Assembly: GCA_035529175.1 (NCBI GenBank)
Contig: DATKXG010000005.1
Location: 1-29,530, forward strand
Origin: Sva-07 sp035529175
GTDB lineage: Bacteria > Actinomycetota > Acidimicrobiia > Acidimicrobiales > Ilumatobacteraceae
Direction of reading: 5' to 3'
Length of the DNA stretch: 29,530 nt
Below are positions 15,192 through 24,411 of the stretch, in pieces; the first letter of the stretch is position 1, and each line of letters begins with the position of its first letter. A program made the translations under genes and the position numbers. The notes beneath the pieces are model-generated. The model saw only the letters and a list, made by a program, of their open reading frames with translations, was not told the origin of the DNA and did no database searches.

Positions 15192-17408
15192 CTACTCGAT
15201 CGTGCGAATGCTCGAGAAACGGCCCTCGTAGCAGCGCGTGTCGGCGAGGTTGCGCTGCGGCGCGGCGACCGTCGAGTTCGTGTCGAGTGCGTCGGACAGT
15301 CGAACCGGGTCGGCCTGCGCCAGTCCGGACATCTGCAGGAACATGCACTTGACGACTGGAGCCGCGGCTTGGGAGCCGTAGCCGGCCTTTTCGAGGTATG
15401 CGCTCACGGTGTACGGCCGCGACGGATCCCGGCTGTACGCGGCGAATGCGGACGAGTCGTTCCACGGGTAGTTGCCCGCGCCCTGGGCGGTGCCGGTCTT
15501 GCCGGCGAGCGGGATTGCTCCCGCCGTGCCGCGGTAGTAGTAGAAGAGGTTCTCGCCGGTCGTCGAGTGGTAGTAGTCGCTCGTGGTGCCCGGCCCTGTG
15601 ATCACCCTCGACAGCCCGCGATCGATCTCGTCCCACGATTCCTGGGCAAGCGGGAGTTGGCGGATGATCTCGCCGGCCACGTTGGGTTCCCGAGCGAGCC
15701 TCGCCTGGGTGATGTCGGCGTAGCCCTGCACGGCCGAATCCGGAACGCCCGGCTCGTACACGGCCTTGATGATCTCGGGCTTCATCAGGTAGCCCTTGTT
15801 GGCGATCGTCGAGTACCCCATCGCCAGCTGCAGAGGTGATGCCGACAGCAGACCCTGGCCGATGGCGAGCTGGACGTTGTCACCGGTGAAGTACCCCGAC
15901 GCCTCCGACTCGCTGATCACGCCACGCTCGCCGTACTCGGCCTTGAGCTCGGCGTCGGGAACCGTGCCGTCGAAGGCATACGGCAGATCGATGCCGGGGT
16001 CGGAACCGAAACCGAACTTGCGGACCTCCTCCTGCAGGATCGGCTGGTAATCGTTCCGCGTCATGATCAGCTCGCCGATGCGGTAGAAGAACGCGTCGGA
16101 CGAGACCGCCAGCGCGGTCTCGACGTCGACGGAGCCGTACACGCACGGACGACCGGTTCCACTGCACGTGGCGTTGCGGTACACGCACCGAACGAGCCCG
16201 TCGTTGCACTTGTCGTCCTCGACCGACTCCATCCGGTACGAACCCTCGTCACGGTAGTAGTCGTTGATCCCCATCAATCCGGTGTCGAGCGCCGCGAACG
16301 CCACGAACGGTTTGAACGTCGAGCCGAGGTTGTAGCGGCCCTGGATCGCACGGTTGACGAGGATGGACTCGTCCGGGTCGATCGGCTCACCGTTCGCGTC
16401 GACCGATGGGAAGAGCTCGTCGAACTTGCCGCCGCCCAGGTCGGCTTCGAACCAGCGGTTGTCGAACGTCGGATAGCTCGCCAACGCGACGATCTGACCG
16501 TTCTGGTAGTTCTGGACGACGACCGAGCCTGCCGGCGCCTTGTACGGCACCTGGCGCGGGTATTCGGGGAACACGAGCTCCTCGAAGTTCGTCTCGGGGT
16601 CGAGCGGGTTGATCGCGACCTGCTGCTGGCGTTCGCGCAGTTTGGTCTCGAGGGCCTGCTCGGCGAACTGCTGCTGGTCGAGGTCGATCGTCAGCTGTAC
16701 GTCGTTGCCGTTGATCGGGGGCACACGGCGGATCTCCCGTACGATCCGGCTGGCATTGTCGACCTCGTAGGTGACGTAGCCCCACTTGCCGTGCAGGTCG
16801 TCCTCCATGCTCAGTTCGATCCCGAACTGCCCGACGCGTTCGTTGAGGAAGTAGCCCTTGCCCTGGTAGAAGTCCTTCGTCTCGGCCGTGATGCGTCCCA
16901 TGTAGCCGATGACGTGGCTCGCCAGCGGCGCGTAGGGGTAGACCCGCCTCGACTGTTCGAGGATCTCGACACCGGGAAGGTCCTCGACGCGTTCCTGGAG
17001 AGCGATCGCGGTGCGTTCGTCGATGTCCTCGGCGACGGGCATCGGCAGGAACGGGCTGTACACCTGGCTCTCGAACCGGGCCTCCATCTCCTCGACGGGC
17101 ACGTCGACCCACCCTGACAGGCGACGGAAGATCTCCGCTCGGTTGTCGCTGTTGCGGATCACTTCCCAGTCGACACCAACGGTGAGGACCCGGTCGTTGT
17201 CGGCGAGGATCCGACCCTCCGCGTCGAAGATGCGTCCACGCTCGGGCAGCAGTGGAACCGTGCGCAGTTTGGTCGTGTCGACCTCGGCCTGCAGCGCCTC
17301 CTGTTCGACGGTCTGCAGGAACCACAGACGTGCGCCGACGAGGCCGAACAGCAGCATGCCGACGAGCGCGAGCACGCCGAGGCGGGCGGCTCGCTTGTCA
17401 GCAGCCAT
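15192..17408 (-). CDS. mrdA: Penicillin-binding protein 2 (elongasome transpeptidase)
   Basis: A 738-residue class B PBP with a short cytoplasmic N-terminus and one membrane anchor (about 10-30), a dimerisation/pedestal region starting with the PERGRIFDAEG motif (55-65), and the transpeptidase domain with STFK (363-366, nucleophile Ser363), SSD (436-438) and KTG (637-639). It crosslinks peptidoglycan at the lateral wall with RodA under MreBCD guidance. An insertion just after the SxxK motif carries four cysteines (C401, C408, C415, C422), a possible pair of disulfides outside the cell. Start ATG 17408 is bounded upstream by an in-frame TGA. A 15-codon ORF overlaps the start. Confidence 0.94.
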   Translation of the reverse strand: MAADKRAARLGVLALVGMLLFGLVGARLWFLQTVEQEALQAEVDTTKLRTVPLLPERGRIFDAEGRILADNDRVLTVGVDWEVIRNSDNRAEIFRRLSGWVDVPVEEMEARFESQVYSPFLPMPVAEDIDERTAIALQERVEDLPGVEILEQSRRVYPYAPLASHVIGYMGRITAETKDFYQGKGYFLNERVGQFGIELSMEDDLHGKWGYVTYEVDNASRIVREIRRVPPINGNDVQLTIDLDQQQFAEQALETKLRERQQQVAINPLDPETNFEELVFPEYPRQVPYKAPAGSVVVQNYQNGQIVALASYPTFDNRWFEADLGGGKFDELFPSVDANGEPIDPDESILVNRAIQGRYNLGSTFKPFVAFAALDTGLMGINDYYRDEGSYRMESVEDDKCNDGLVRCVYRNATCSGTGRPCVYGSVDVETALAVSSDAFFYRIGELIMTRNDYQPILQEEVRKFGFGSDPGIDLPYAFDGTVPDAELKAEYGERGVISESEASGYFTGDNVQLAIGQGLLSASPLQLAMGYSTIANKGYLMKPEIIKAVYEPGVPDSAVQGYADITQARLAREPNVAGEIIRQLPLAQESWDEIDRGLSRVITGPGTTSDYYHSTTGENLFYYYRGTAGAIPLAGKTGTAQGAGNYPWNDSSAFAAYSRDPSRPYTVSAYLEKAGYGSQAAAPVVKCMFLQMSGLAQADPVRLSDALDTNSTVAAPQRNLADTRCYEGRFSSIRTIE

Positions 17409-17445
17409 GCAGCTGCTGCTCGTTGGTCGACATCTGGTTCATCAT
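17398..17445 (-). CDS. Possible 15-codon leader ORF overlapping the mrdA start
   Basis: MMNQMSTNEQQLHGC is encoded from ATG 17445 with GAGG about 8 bases before it. Its stop lies 11 bases inside mrdA in another frame. The mrdA ATG has a poor ribosome-binding site of its own, so termination of this leader could feed re-initiation at mrdA. It is visible as an ORF with a decent ribosome-binding site; function is inferred. Confidence 0.3.
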   Translation of the reverse strand: MMNQMSTNEQQLHGC

Positions 17446-17531
17446 GACGCCTCGCATGTTACAAACGTGTTGCGGACCTGAGACGTCAGGCCGACAGGTC
17501 GGTGCGTGACAGTGATCACCCACTGCCGAAC

Positions 17532-18071
17532 TCACGACGGTTGCTCTGCCACCGGCTGCTTCCATTCGGGGCGCCGCATCCTCAGACACCAACGGGCGAG
17601 CGGCACCAGCAGCGGGCTCATCACCGCCGCAGCGGCGGCGACCACCGCCAGCACGACCCCGAGCTGGCGCTGGAACGGCTCGGATTCGCCGATGAACGCA
17701 CGAAGCAGCGGGATCATCGCCACGCCGGCTGCGGTACCGAGCGCGGTGAAGATCGCCTCGAGCCACCAGTGCGGATCCGCGGCGATCAACGCGAGCAGCC
17801 CACCGACCGCACCCGCGATCGTCATCGCGGTCGCCGTCGATCCGAGCGGAGTCCCCTCGGCGAGGTCGAACATCACACCGAGCGTGAACCCGACGATCGC
17901 TCCTCGCTCACTGCCTCCTGCGACACCGGCGGCGGCCGCCATCGCCATCATGACCTGGATGATGACGCCGCCCACCTGGATCTCGACGAAGATCGTCCGT
18001 TGCAGCGCGAGCAGGATCAGTCCCACCGGGATGACCCGCACGAGCGGACCCTGGACGAACGATGCGAACAT
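17532..18071 (-). CDS. mreD: Rod shape-determining protein MreD
   Basis: A 179-residue integral membrane protein with about five to six hydrophobic segments, including FVEIQVGGVIIQVMMAMAAAAG and IVGFTLGVMFDLAEGTPLG; the GFxxGxxxDL pattern is typical of MreD. It anchors the elongasome in the membrane together with MreC. It starts 6 bases after the mreC stop. The 123 bases between it and mrdA contain only a weak palindrome and the leader ORF described separately. Confidence 0.9.
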   Translation of the reverse strand: MFASFVQGPLVRVIPVGLILLALQRTIFVEIQVGGVIIQVMMAMAAAAGVAGGSERGAIVGFTLGVMFDLAEGTPLGSTATAMTIAGAVGGLLALIAADPHWWLEAIFTALGTAAGVAMIPLLRAFIGESEPFQRQLGVVLAVVAAAAAVMSPLLVPLARWCLRMRRPEWKQPVAEQPS

Positions 18072-18077
18072 CCGTGG

Positions 18078-19298
18078 TCACTGATCGACTTCGGAGAGCG
18101 GCTTGTACAGCACGACCCGCACGAAGTTGAGCCGAGCGAGGTCGGCGTAGAGCTCGACGTCGAGCAGCGGCCCACCCGACCCCGGCCGATCGGCCCGGTT
18201 GAGCACGCGGCCGACCGGGATTCCCGTCGGCGCCAGACTCTCGGACCCGCCGGCCGTCTCGACGAGGTCACCGGGAACCAGCTCCGACAACGACGGCGAG
18301 TCCTGGACGAACTTGATCTGCGGCAGGCGGAGGCGACCTCGCCCCTCGAGCGCGCCGTACTCCTTCTCGACCACCTCTGGCAAGGTCGTGGTCGTGGTGG
18401 TCGTGGAGTCCGCCACGACCGTTCTCCCCGCGACGGGCGTCGTGGTCGTCGTCGTTCCCGCTTCCTCCAACTGCGCTGCGAGCTGCTCGAGATCCGCGAT
18501 CTGCTCGGCCGTCAGCCGGCGCCCCGTGAGCGGGTCGACCAGCGGCTCGCCGTTCTCGCCCACCACGGCTCCTGGCAGAGTCGTGTCGGGAACCGGCGAC
18601 CCGTCGGGAAGCGTCACGCCGGGCACGATCGCGCCCGGCAGGCGCGGGATCGTCGTCGTCGTGGTGGCGGCCGCAGCGATCTCCGACGGGCTGAGGCCCG
18701 ACGGAGACGTGTTGGTCGGAATCGCCTCGTCGGTCGCCGACGCCGAGGTGACCTTGACGGCCACGGTGTAGCGGCTGTCGGTGACCAGCATGACCCGGGC
18801 CGTGCTGCGTGTCACCTGGGTGACCTTGCCCACGAGGCCCGCCTGGTTCACCACGGCCATGCCGACTTCGATGCCGCTCGAGCTGCCCTTGTCGATCTCG
18901 ATCACCTGATCGAGATTGCTGACGGCGCGGCCGACCACGCGGGCCACCTCCGTGTCGATCCCCGACAGCGACGGCAGGCTGTAGAGCGCCTGGAGTTCCT
19001 TGCCCTCGATGACCGCGGCCTCCGCCGCGGCCTGGGTGCCGATCAGCCGGTCGACCTGCTCCTGGAGCGCAATGTTCTCCTGTTCGAGGTCGTCGTAGTT
19101 GGCGATGCCATTCCAGATCCGCTCGATCGGATTGGTCACCACGTTCGTGGCCGTCTCGACCGGGCGCATCACCCGCGTGAACCCTTCTCTGGCCGCGTCG
19201 ATCGCGGGATTGCCGCGCAGGTCGAGGGTCAGCAGGAGCACGGTGGTGAGCAGTAGCGCGAGGATGACCCGCTTGCGCCCGACGGAGTAGATGGCCAT
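18078..19298 (-). CDS. mreC: Rod shape-determining protein MreC with Thr-rich insertion
   Basis: A 406-residue protein. Residues 10-26 form the signal anchor and 65-105 a coiled coil (DLEQENIALQEQVDRL). The first beta domain is at about 110-185 (NQAGLVGKVTQV), and the C-terminal beta domain at about 316-406 (LVPGDLVETAG, TGIPVGRV). Between them lies a 130-residue insertion (about 186-315) with poly-Thr tracts at 212-216, 282-287 and 299-305 and Pro/Asp-rich linkers. MreC normally links MreB/MreD to PBP2 outside the membrane; the insertion is likely an exposed linker. It starts 30 bases after the mreB stop. Confidence 0.92.
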   Translation of the reverse strand: MAIYSVGRKRVILALLLTTVLLLTLDLRGNPAIDAAREGFTRVMRPVETATNVVTNPIERIWNGIANYDDLEQENIALQEQVDRLIGTQAAAEAAVIEGKELQALYSLPSLSGIDTEVARVVGRAVSNLDQVIEIDKGSSSGIEVGMAVVNQAGLVGKVTQVTRSTARVMLVTDSRYTVAVKVTSASATDEAIPTNTSPSGLSPSEIAAAATTTTTIPRLPGAIVPGVTLPDGSPVPDTTLPGAVVGENGEPLVDPLTGRRLTAEQIADLEQLAAQLEEAGTTTTTTPVAGRTVVADSTTTTTTTLPEVVEKEYGALEGRGRLRLPQIKFVQDSPSLSELVPGDLVETAGGSESLAPTGIPVGRVLNRADRPGSGGPLLDVELYADLARLNFVRVVLYKPLSEVDQ

Positions 19299-19328
19299 GG
19301 GGTGGTGAACGTCGTGGACGCCGAAGCG

Positions 19329-20363
19329 TCAGTCCTCGCCGCCCAGCGACATGAGGCCGCGCATGGCGTCGATGTTCTCGAGCGCTCGGCCCGATCCGAT
19401 CACCACGCTGTACAGCGGCTCGTCCGCGATGCGGATCGGCATGCCGGTCTCGTGGGTGAGGCGCTGCGCGAGCCCGCCGATCAGCGCGCCGCCACCGGTG
19501 ATGGTGATGCCGTCTTCCATGATGTCGGCCGCCAGCTCGGGCGGCGTCTTGTCGAGGGTGGTCTTCACGGCGTCCACGATTGCAGAGATCGGCTCGGCAA
19601 CGGCTTCACGTACTTGTTCGGTGGTGATCTCGATGGTGCGCGGCAGACCCGAGATCAGATCCCGTCCTCGGATGTCGGCGGTGAGTTCCTCGTCGAGCGG
19701 CCACGCGGATCCCATCTGGATCTTGATCTCCTCCGCGGTGCGGTCGCCGATCGCGAGCGAGAACTCCTTCTTGACGTACTGCAGGATCGCCTCGTCGAGT
19801 TCGTCGCCGGCGACACGGATCGACTGGGCGGTCACGATGCCACCGAGCGAGATCACGGCGACCTCAGTGGTCCCGCCGCCGATGTCGACGATCATGTTGC
19901 CGCTCGGTTCGTGCACCGGCATGTCGGCACCGATCGCCGCGGCCATCGGCTCTTCGATGATGTGCACCGGCTTGCGTGCGCCGGCGTACTCGGCGGCGTC
20001 CTGGACCGCGCGCTGCTCCACGCCGGTGATGCCCGACGGGACGCAGATCACCATGCGCGGTTTGCTCCACTTCGAGCCCGCCACCTTCTGGATGAAGTAG
20101 CGCAGCATCTTCTCGCAGACCTCGAAGTCGGCGATCACGCCGTCCTTGAGCGGACGGATCACCTTGATGTGGTTCGGCGTGCGACCCATCATCCGCTTCG
20201 CCTCCATGCCGACGGCGACGGGGCGTCCGTCGTTGGCGTTGATGGCGACCACGGACGGTTCGTCGAGGACGACACCGTGACCGCGTACGTAGACCAGCGT
20301 GTTCGCCGTACCGAGATCGATGGCGAGATCACGCCCGAGGCTGAGCGGGTTGTTGCGGGCCAT
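19329..20363 (-). CDS. mreB: Actin-like rod shape protein MreB
   Basis: A 344-residue bacterial actin that directs lateral wall synthesis. ATP-binding motifs are DLGTANT (16-22), VDIGGGTTEVAVI (159-171) and ITGGGALIGGL near the C-terminus. The ATG at 20363 is preceded by AAAGGTGG with good spacing, which decides against the in-frame ATG 45 bases upstream. It heads mreBCD-mrdA-rodA. The presence of the complete set implies a rod-type elongation mode or at least dispersed wall insertion. Confidence 0.97.
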   Translation of the reverse strand: MARNNPLSLGRDLAIDLGTANTLVYVRGHGVVLDEPSVVAINANDGRPVAVGMEAKRMMGRTPNHIKVIRPLKDGVIADFEVCEKMLRYFIQKVAGSKWSKPRMVICVPSGITGVEQRAVQDAAEYAGARKPVHIIEEPMAAAIGADMPVHEPSGNMIVDIGGGTTEVAVISLGGIVTAQSIRVAGDELDEAILQYVKKEFSLAIGDRTAEEIKIQMGSAWPLDEELTADIRGRDLISGLPRTIEITTEQVREAVAEPISAIVDAVKTTLDKTPPELAADIMEDGITITGGGALIGGLAQRLTHETGMPIRIADEPLYSVVIGSGRALENIDAMRGLMSLGGED

Positions 20364-20441
20364 TGGCTGGCCACCTTTCGCGAGCTGTCGAGGAGTCCGG
20401 ACCGACACACCAAACGTGCCAGGAACCCGGACTGCTCAATG

Positions 20442-20852
20442 TTACAGATTGGGGAAGAAAATCCCGATCTCGCGCTCGGCTGATGCCAGCGAATCGCTGC
20501 CGTGCACCAGGTTCTCGGTGAACAGGATGCCGAGATCACCACGGATGGTGCCCGGTGCGGCCGTGCGCGGGTTCGTCGCTCCCATCATCGCACGAACGAC
20601 CTCCCAAGTGTCCTCGGGGCCCTCGATCACCATGGCCACGACCGGGCCTCGGCTCATGAACTCGACGAGTTCGCCGTAGAAGCCCTTGCCGACGTGCTCC
20701 TCGTAGTGACGTGCCAGCGTGTCAGCGTCGAGCGTGCGGATGTCCATCGCGACGATGTCGAGGTTCTTCGCCTCGAACCGCGACACGATCTCGCCGACGA
20801 GCTTGCGCTCGACGGCATCGGGCTTCAACAGGACCAGTGTGCGATCAGACAT
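20442..20852 (-). CDS. ndk: Nucleoside diphosphate kinase
   Basis: A 136-residue kinase that exchanges the gamma phosphate among NTPs and NDPs through phospho-His117 in the motif NLVHGSDS (114-121). MSDRTLVLLKPDAVER is the typical start. Length matches the short bacterial form. It lies 78 bases before mreB and downstream of folC, as in many actinobacteria. Between folC and ndk stands the tandem hairpin repeat. Confidence 0.97.
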   Translation of the reverse strand: MSDRTLVLLKPDAVERKLVGEIVSRFEAKNLDIVAMDIRTLDADTLARHYEEHVGKGFYGELVEFMSRGPVVAMVIEGPEDTWEVVRAMMGATNPRTAAPGTIRGDLGILFTENLVHGSDSLASAEREIGIFFPNL

Positions 20853-20934
20853 AGGCGAGGCAAGCTATCGGCGCTCGCCACCCGCCGGCGCCCCCACCCG
20901 CGCGTGCGAGAGGATTCCGGCGACAGAATCGCCC

Positions 20935-21046
20935 GAAGCGATGAGTTTCCGCGCGACCTGTCCACGCGCAGACTCATCGCTCGCGAACCACACGCGGAAG
21001 CGATGAGTTTCCGCGCGACCTGTCCGCGCGCAGACTCATCGCTCGC
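20935..21046. repeat. Two tandem palindromic units (50 bp, 62-bp period)
   Basis: A 50-base unit at 20935-20984 recurs at 20997-21046 with one difference (A at 20964 against G at 21026). Each unit folds: AGCGATGAGT pairs with ACTCATCGCT, and inside it CGCGCG pairs with CGCGCG (one mismatch in copy one) around the 7-base loop ACCTGTC. The elements fill the folC-ndk gap and resemble REP/BIME-type repeats. The rest of this gap (20853-20934 and 21047-21144) shows nothing else. Confidence 0.85.
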
Positions 21047-21144
21047 CAAGGCGGCGCCGGCGAGGGAAGCGCCAGCGACGAGCCGGAGTCGGGCCGACCC
21101 AGCGTGGCCAACCACCGAGCTGCCGCGAGGCCCGACAAAGAGAT

Positions 21145-22434
21145 TCAGTTCGCGTAGCGCTGGAGGGCGGGGCGGGCGGCGCCGGCGGTGTACAGGCTGC
21201 CGGTGACCAGCACAGCGTCGTCGCCGTCGGCGTACTCCATCGCCCGCTGACACGCGGCCTCGACGGTGTCGAACACGTACACGTCGTCGCAACCCAGGCG
21301 CCGGGCCGCGTCGGCGACGGCGGCGGCCGGGATCCCGCGAGGCGACGGCGCCGTGCAGGCGAACACGACGTCGAACTCGTCGGCGCGCAACGCAGCGAGC
21401 ATCTCTTCAGGGTCGCGCAGGGTGCCGACAACGAGGAGGCGACGGCCCTCTGGATCGAAGTCGTCGAAGAACACCTGCGCGCACATGTCGGCGCCCGGCG
21501 GGTTGTGCGCGCCGTCGACGATCGTGAGCGGCTGACGGCCGAGCACCTCGAACCGACCGGGCATCACCGTCTCGGCGAAGCCCTCGAGCACCACGTCCTC
21601 GGGCAGCGGAGCGGCGAAGAACGTCTCGACGGCGACCAGTGCCACCGCCGCGTTCGAGCCCTGGTGGGCACCGTGAAGCGGCACGTAGACATCGGTGTAG
21701 ATCGTGGTCGGGGTCCGGATGTCGACGAGGCGGCCTCCGATGGCCAGGCGATTGCCGACGATCTCGAAGTCGTCGTCGGCCACGAGCATGCTCGCTCCCC
21801 CGGCCTCCGCGAAGATCGACACCAACTCCGGACGCGTCTCGCCGACGACCGTCGCCGAGCGCGGCTTGATGATGCCGGCCTTCTCGCGCGCGATGTGTTC
21901 GAGCGTCGGCCCGGCGAATTCGGTGTGGTCCATGCCGATGTTCGTGACGACGGCGACCGATGCGTCGACGACGTTCGTGGCATCCCATCGACCGAGCAGA
22001 CCGACCTCGATGACCATCACGTCGACGGCGACGTCGGCGAACCATCGGAACGCGGCGGCCGTCAGGATCTCGAAGTACCCGGGCCGACGGCCGATGATCC
22101 CCTCGAGATCGGCGATCGCCGCGATCTGTTCCGCCAGCTCATCGTCGGTGATCGGTTCGAGGTTGCGGCTGATCCGTTCGTTCACGCGCTCGAGGTGTGG
22201 GCTGGTGTACGTGCCCACCGTGAGCCCGCTCGCGACGAGCAACCGCGAGATCATCTGCGCCGTCGAGCCCTTGCCGTTGGTGCCGGTGAGGTGGATCACC
22301 GGCGCTGCATGTTGGGGATCGCCCATCGCGGCGCAGAATGCGGCGATCGTCTCGGTCGACGGCGAGGTGATGCGCCCGGTCTTCTCGTAGGTCGCGTGCT
22401 CGTCGAGGTACGCGAGCGCGTCGTCGTAGGTCAT
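21145..22434 (-). CDS. folC: Folylpolyglutamate synthase / dihydrofolate synthase
   Basis: A 429-residue Mur-ligase-like enzyme that adds glutamate to dihydropteroate and folates. The P-loop is TGTNGKGS (50-57), with the folate-binding segment TYTSPHLERVNERI following and a DGAHNPPG motif in the C-terminal half. Length is normal. It starts 35 bases after the clpX stop. Which of the two activities dominates cannot be told from sequence alone. Confidence 0.95.
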   Translation of the reverse strand: MTYDDALAYLDEHATYEKTGRITSPSTETIAAFCAAMGDPQHAAPVIHLTGTNGKGSTAQMISRLLVASGLTVGTYTSPHLERVNERISRNLEPITDDELAEQIAAIADLEGIIGRRPGYFEILTAAAFRWFADVAVDVMVIEVGLLGRWDATNVVDASVAVVTNIGMDHTEFAGPTLEHIAREKAGIIKPRSATVVGETRPELVSIFAEAGGASMLVADDDFEIVGNRLAIGGRLVDIRTPTTIYTDVYVPLHGAHQGSNAAVALVAVETFFAAPLPEDVVLEGFAETVMPGRFEVLGRQPLTIVDGAHNPPGADMCAQVFFDDFDPEGRRLLVVGTLRDPEEMLAALRADEFDVVFACTAPSPRGIPAAAVADAARRLGCDDVYVFDTVEAACQRAMEYADGDDAVLVTGSLYTAGAARPALQRYAN

Positions 22435-22469
22435 GGATCGCTCAGGCTACGGCCGGGCGGCCGCGACGC

Positions 22470-23732
<1,263 letters not shown>

Positions 23733-23770
23733 CGTGCTCCTCCTCTACCGGGCCGTCGTCAAGGCCACCA

Positions 23771-24355
23771 TCAGCGGTGGTCGATGACGTCGTCGATGAT
23801 GCCGTACTCCTTGGCTTCGGCCGCGCTCATGAAGTAGTCGCGGTCCGTGTCCGTGCGGACCTTGTCGATCTCCTGACCCGTATGATCGGCGATGATCTCG
23901 TCGAGGCGCTTGCGGAGATTGAGGACTTCCTTGGCGTGGATCTCGATGTCGGACGCCTGTCCCTCGAACCCGCCGGCCACCTGGTGGATGAGGACGCGGG
24001 CGTTCGGGAGCGCGAAGCGCTTGCCCTTGGCGCCGCCCGCGAGGAGCAGCGCGCCCATGCTCATCGCGCTGCCGACGCAGATCGTGCTCACGTCGGGCTT
24101 GATGAACTGCATGGTGTCGTAGATCGCAAGCCCGGCGTAGACGCTGCCGCCCGGGCTGTTGATGTACAGGCTGATGTCCTTGTCGGGATCGTCGCTCTCG
24201 AGGTGGATCAGCTGCGCCACGATGAGGTTGGCGACCTCGTCGACGACGGGCGTTCCGAGGAAGACCACGCGCTCGTTGAGGAGTCGCGAGAAGATGTCGA
24301 AGGATCGCTCGCCGCGGCTGGTCTGCTCGATCACAAACGGAACAAGTGGACTCAC
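23771..24355 (-). CDS. clpP: ATP-dependent Clp protease proteolytic subunit
   Basis: A 194-residue ClpP. The catalytic triad is Ser99 in GSAMSMGA, His124 in LIHQV and Asp173 in TDRDYFMSAAEA. Two normally invariant neighbours differ: the usual GQAASMG reads GSAMSMG and the usual IHQP reads IHQV. The fold and triad are intact, so activity is expected. The GTG start is preceded by GAGGG. Only one clpP is in the window; many actinobacteria carry two, and in those the paralogue is usually adjacent. Confidence 0.96.
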   Translation of the reverse strand: MSPLVPFVIEQTSRGERSFDIFSRLLNERVVFLGTPVVDEVANLIVAQLIHLESDDPDKDISLYINSPGGSVYAGLAIYDTMQFIKPDVSTICVGSAMSMGALLLAGGAKGKRFALPNARVLIHQVAGGFEGQASDIEIHAKEVLNLRKRLDEIIADHTGQEIDKVRTDTDRDYFMSAAEAKEYGIIDDVIDHR

Positions 24356-24411
24356 GTACTCACCCTCTTCGTGTCGCTTGTCTCTCAGTGTGCATTCCCG
24401 GCTCGAAACGC

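Noticed and set aside
20935..21046. CRISPR array
   Set aside because: Only two units, each a long palindrome, with a 12-base spacing; no cas genes are nearby.
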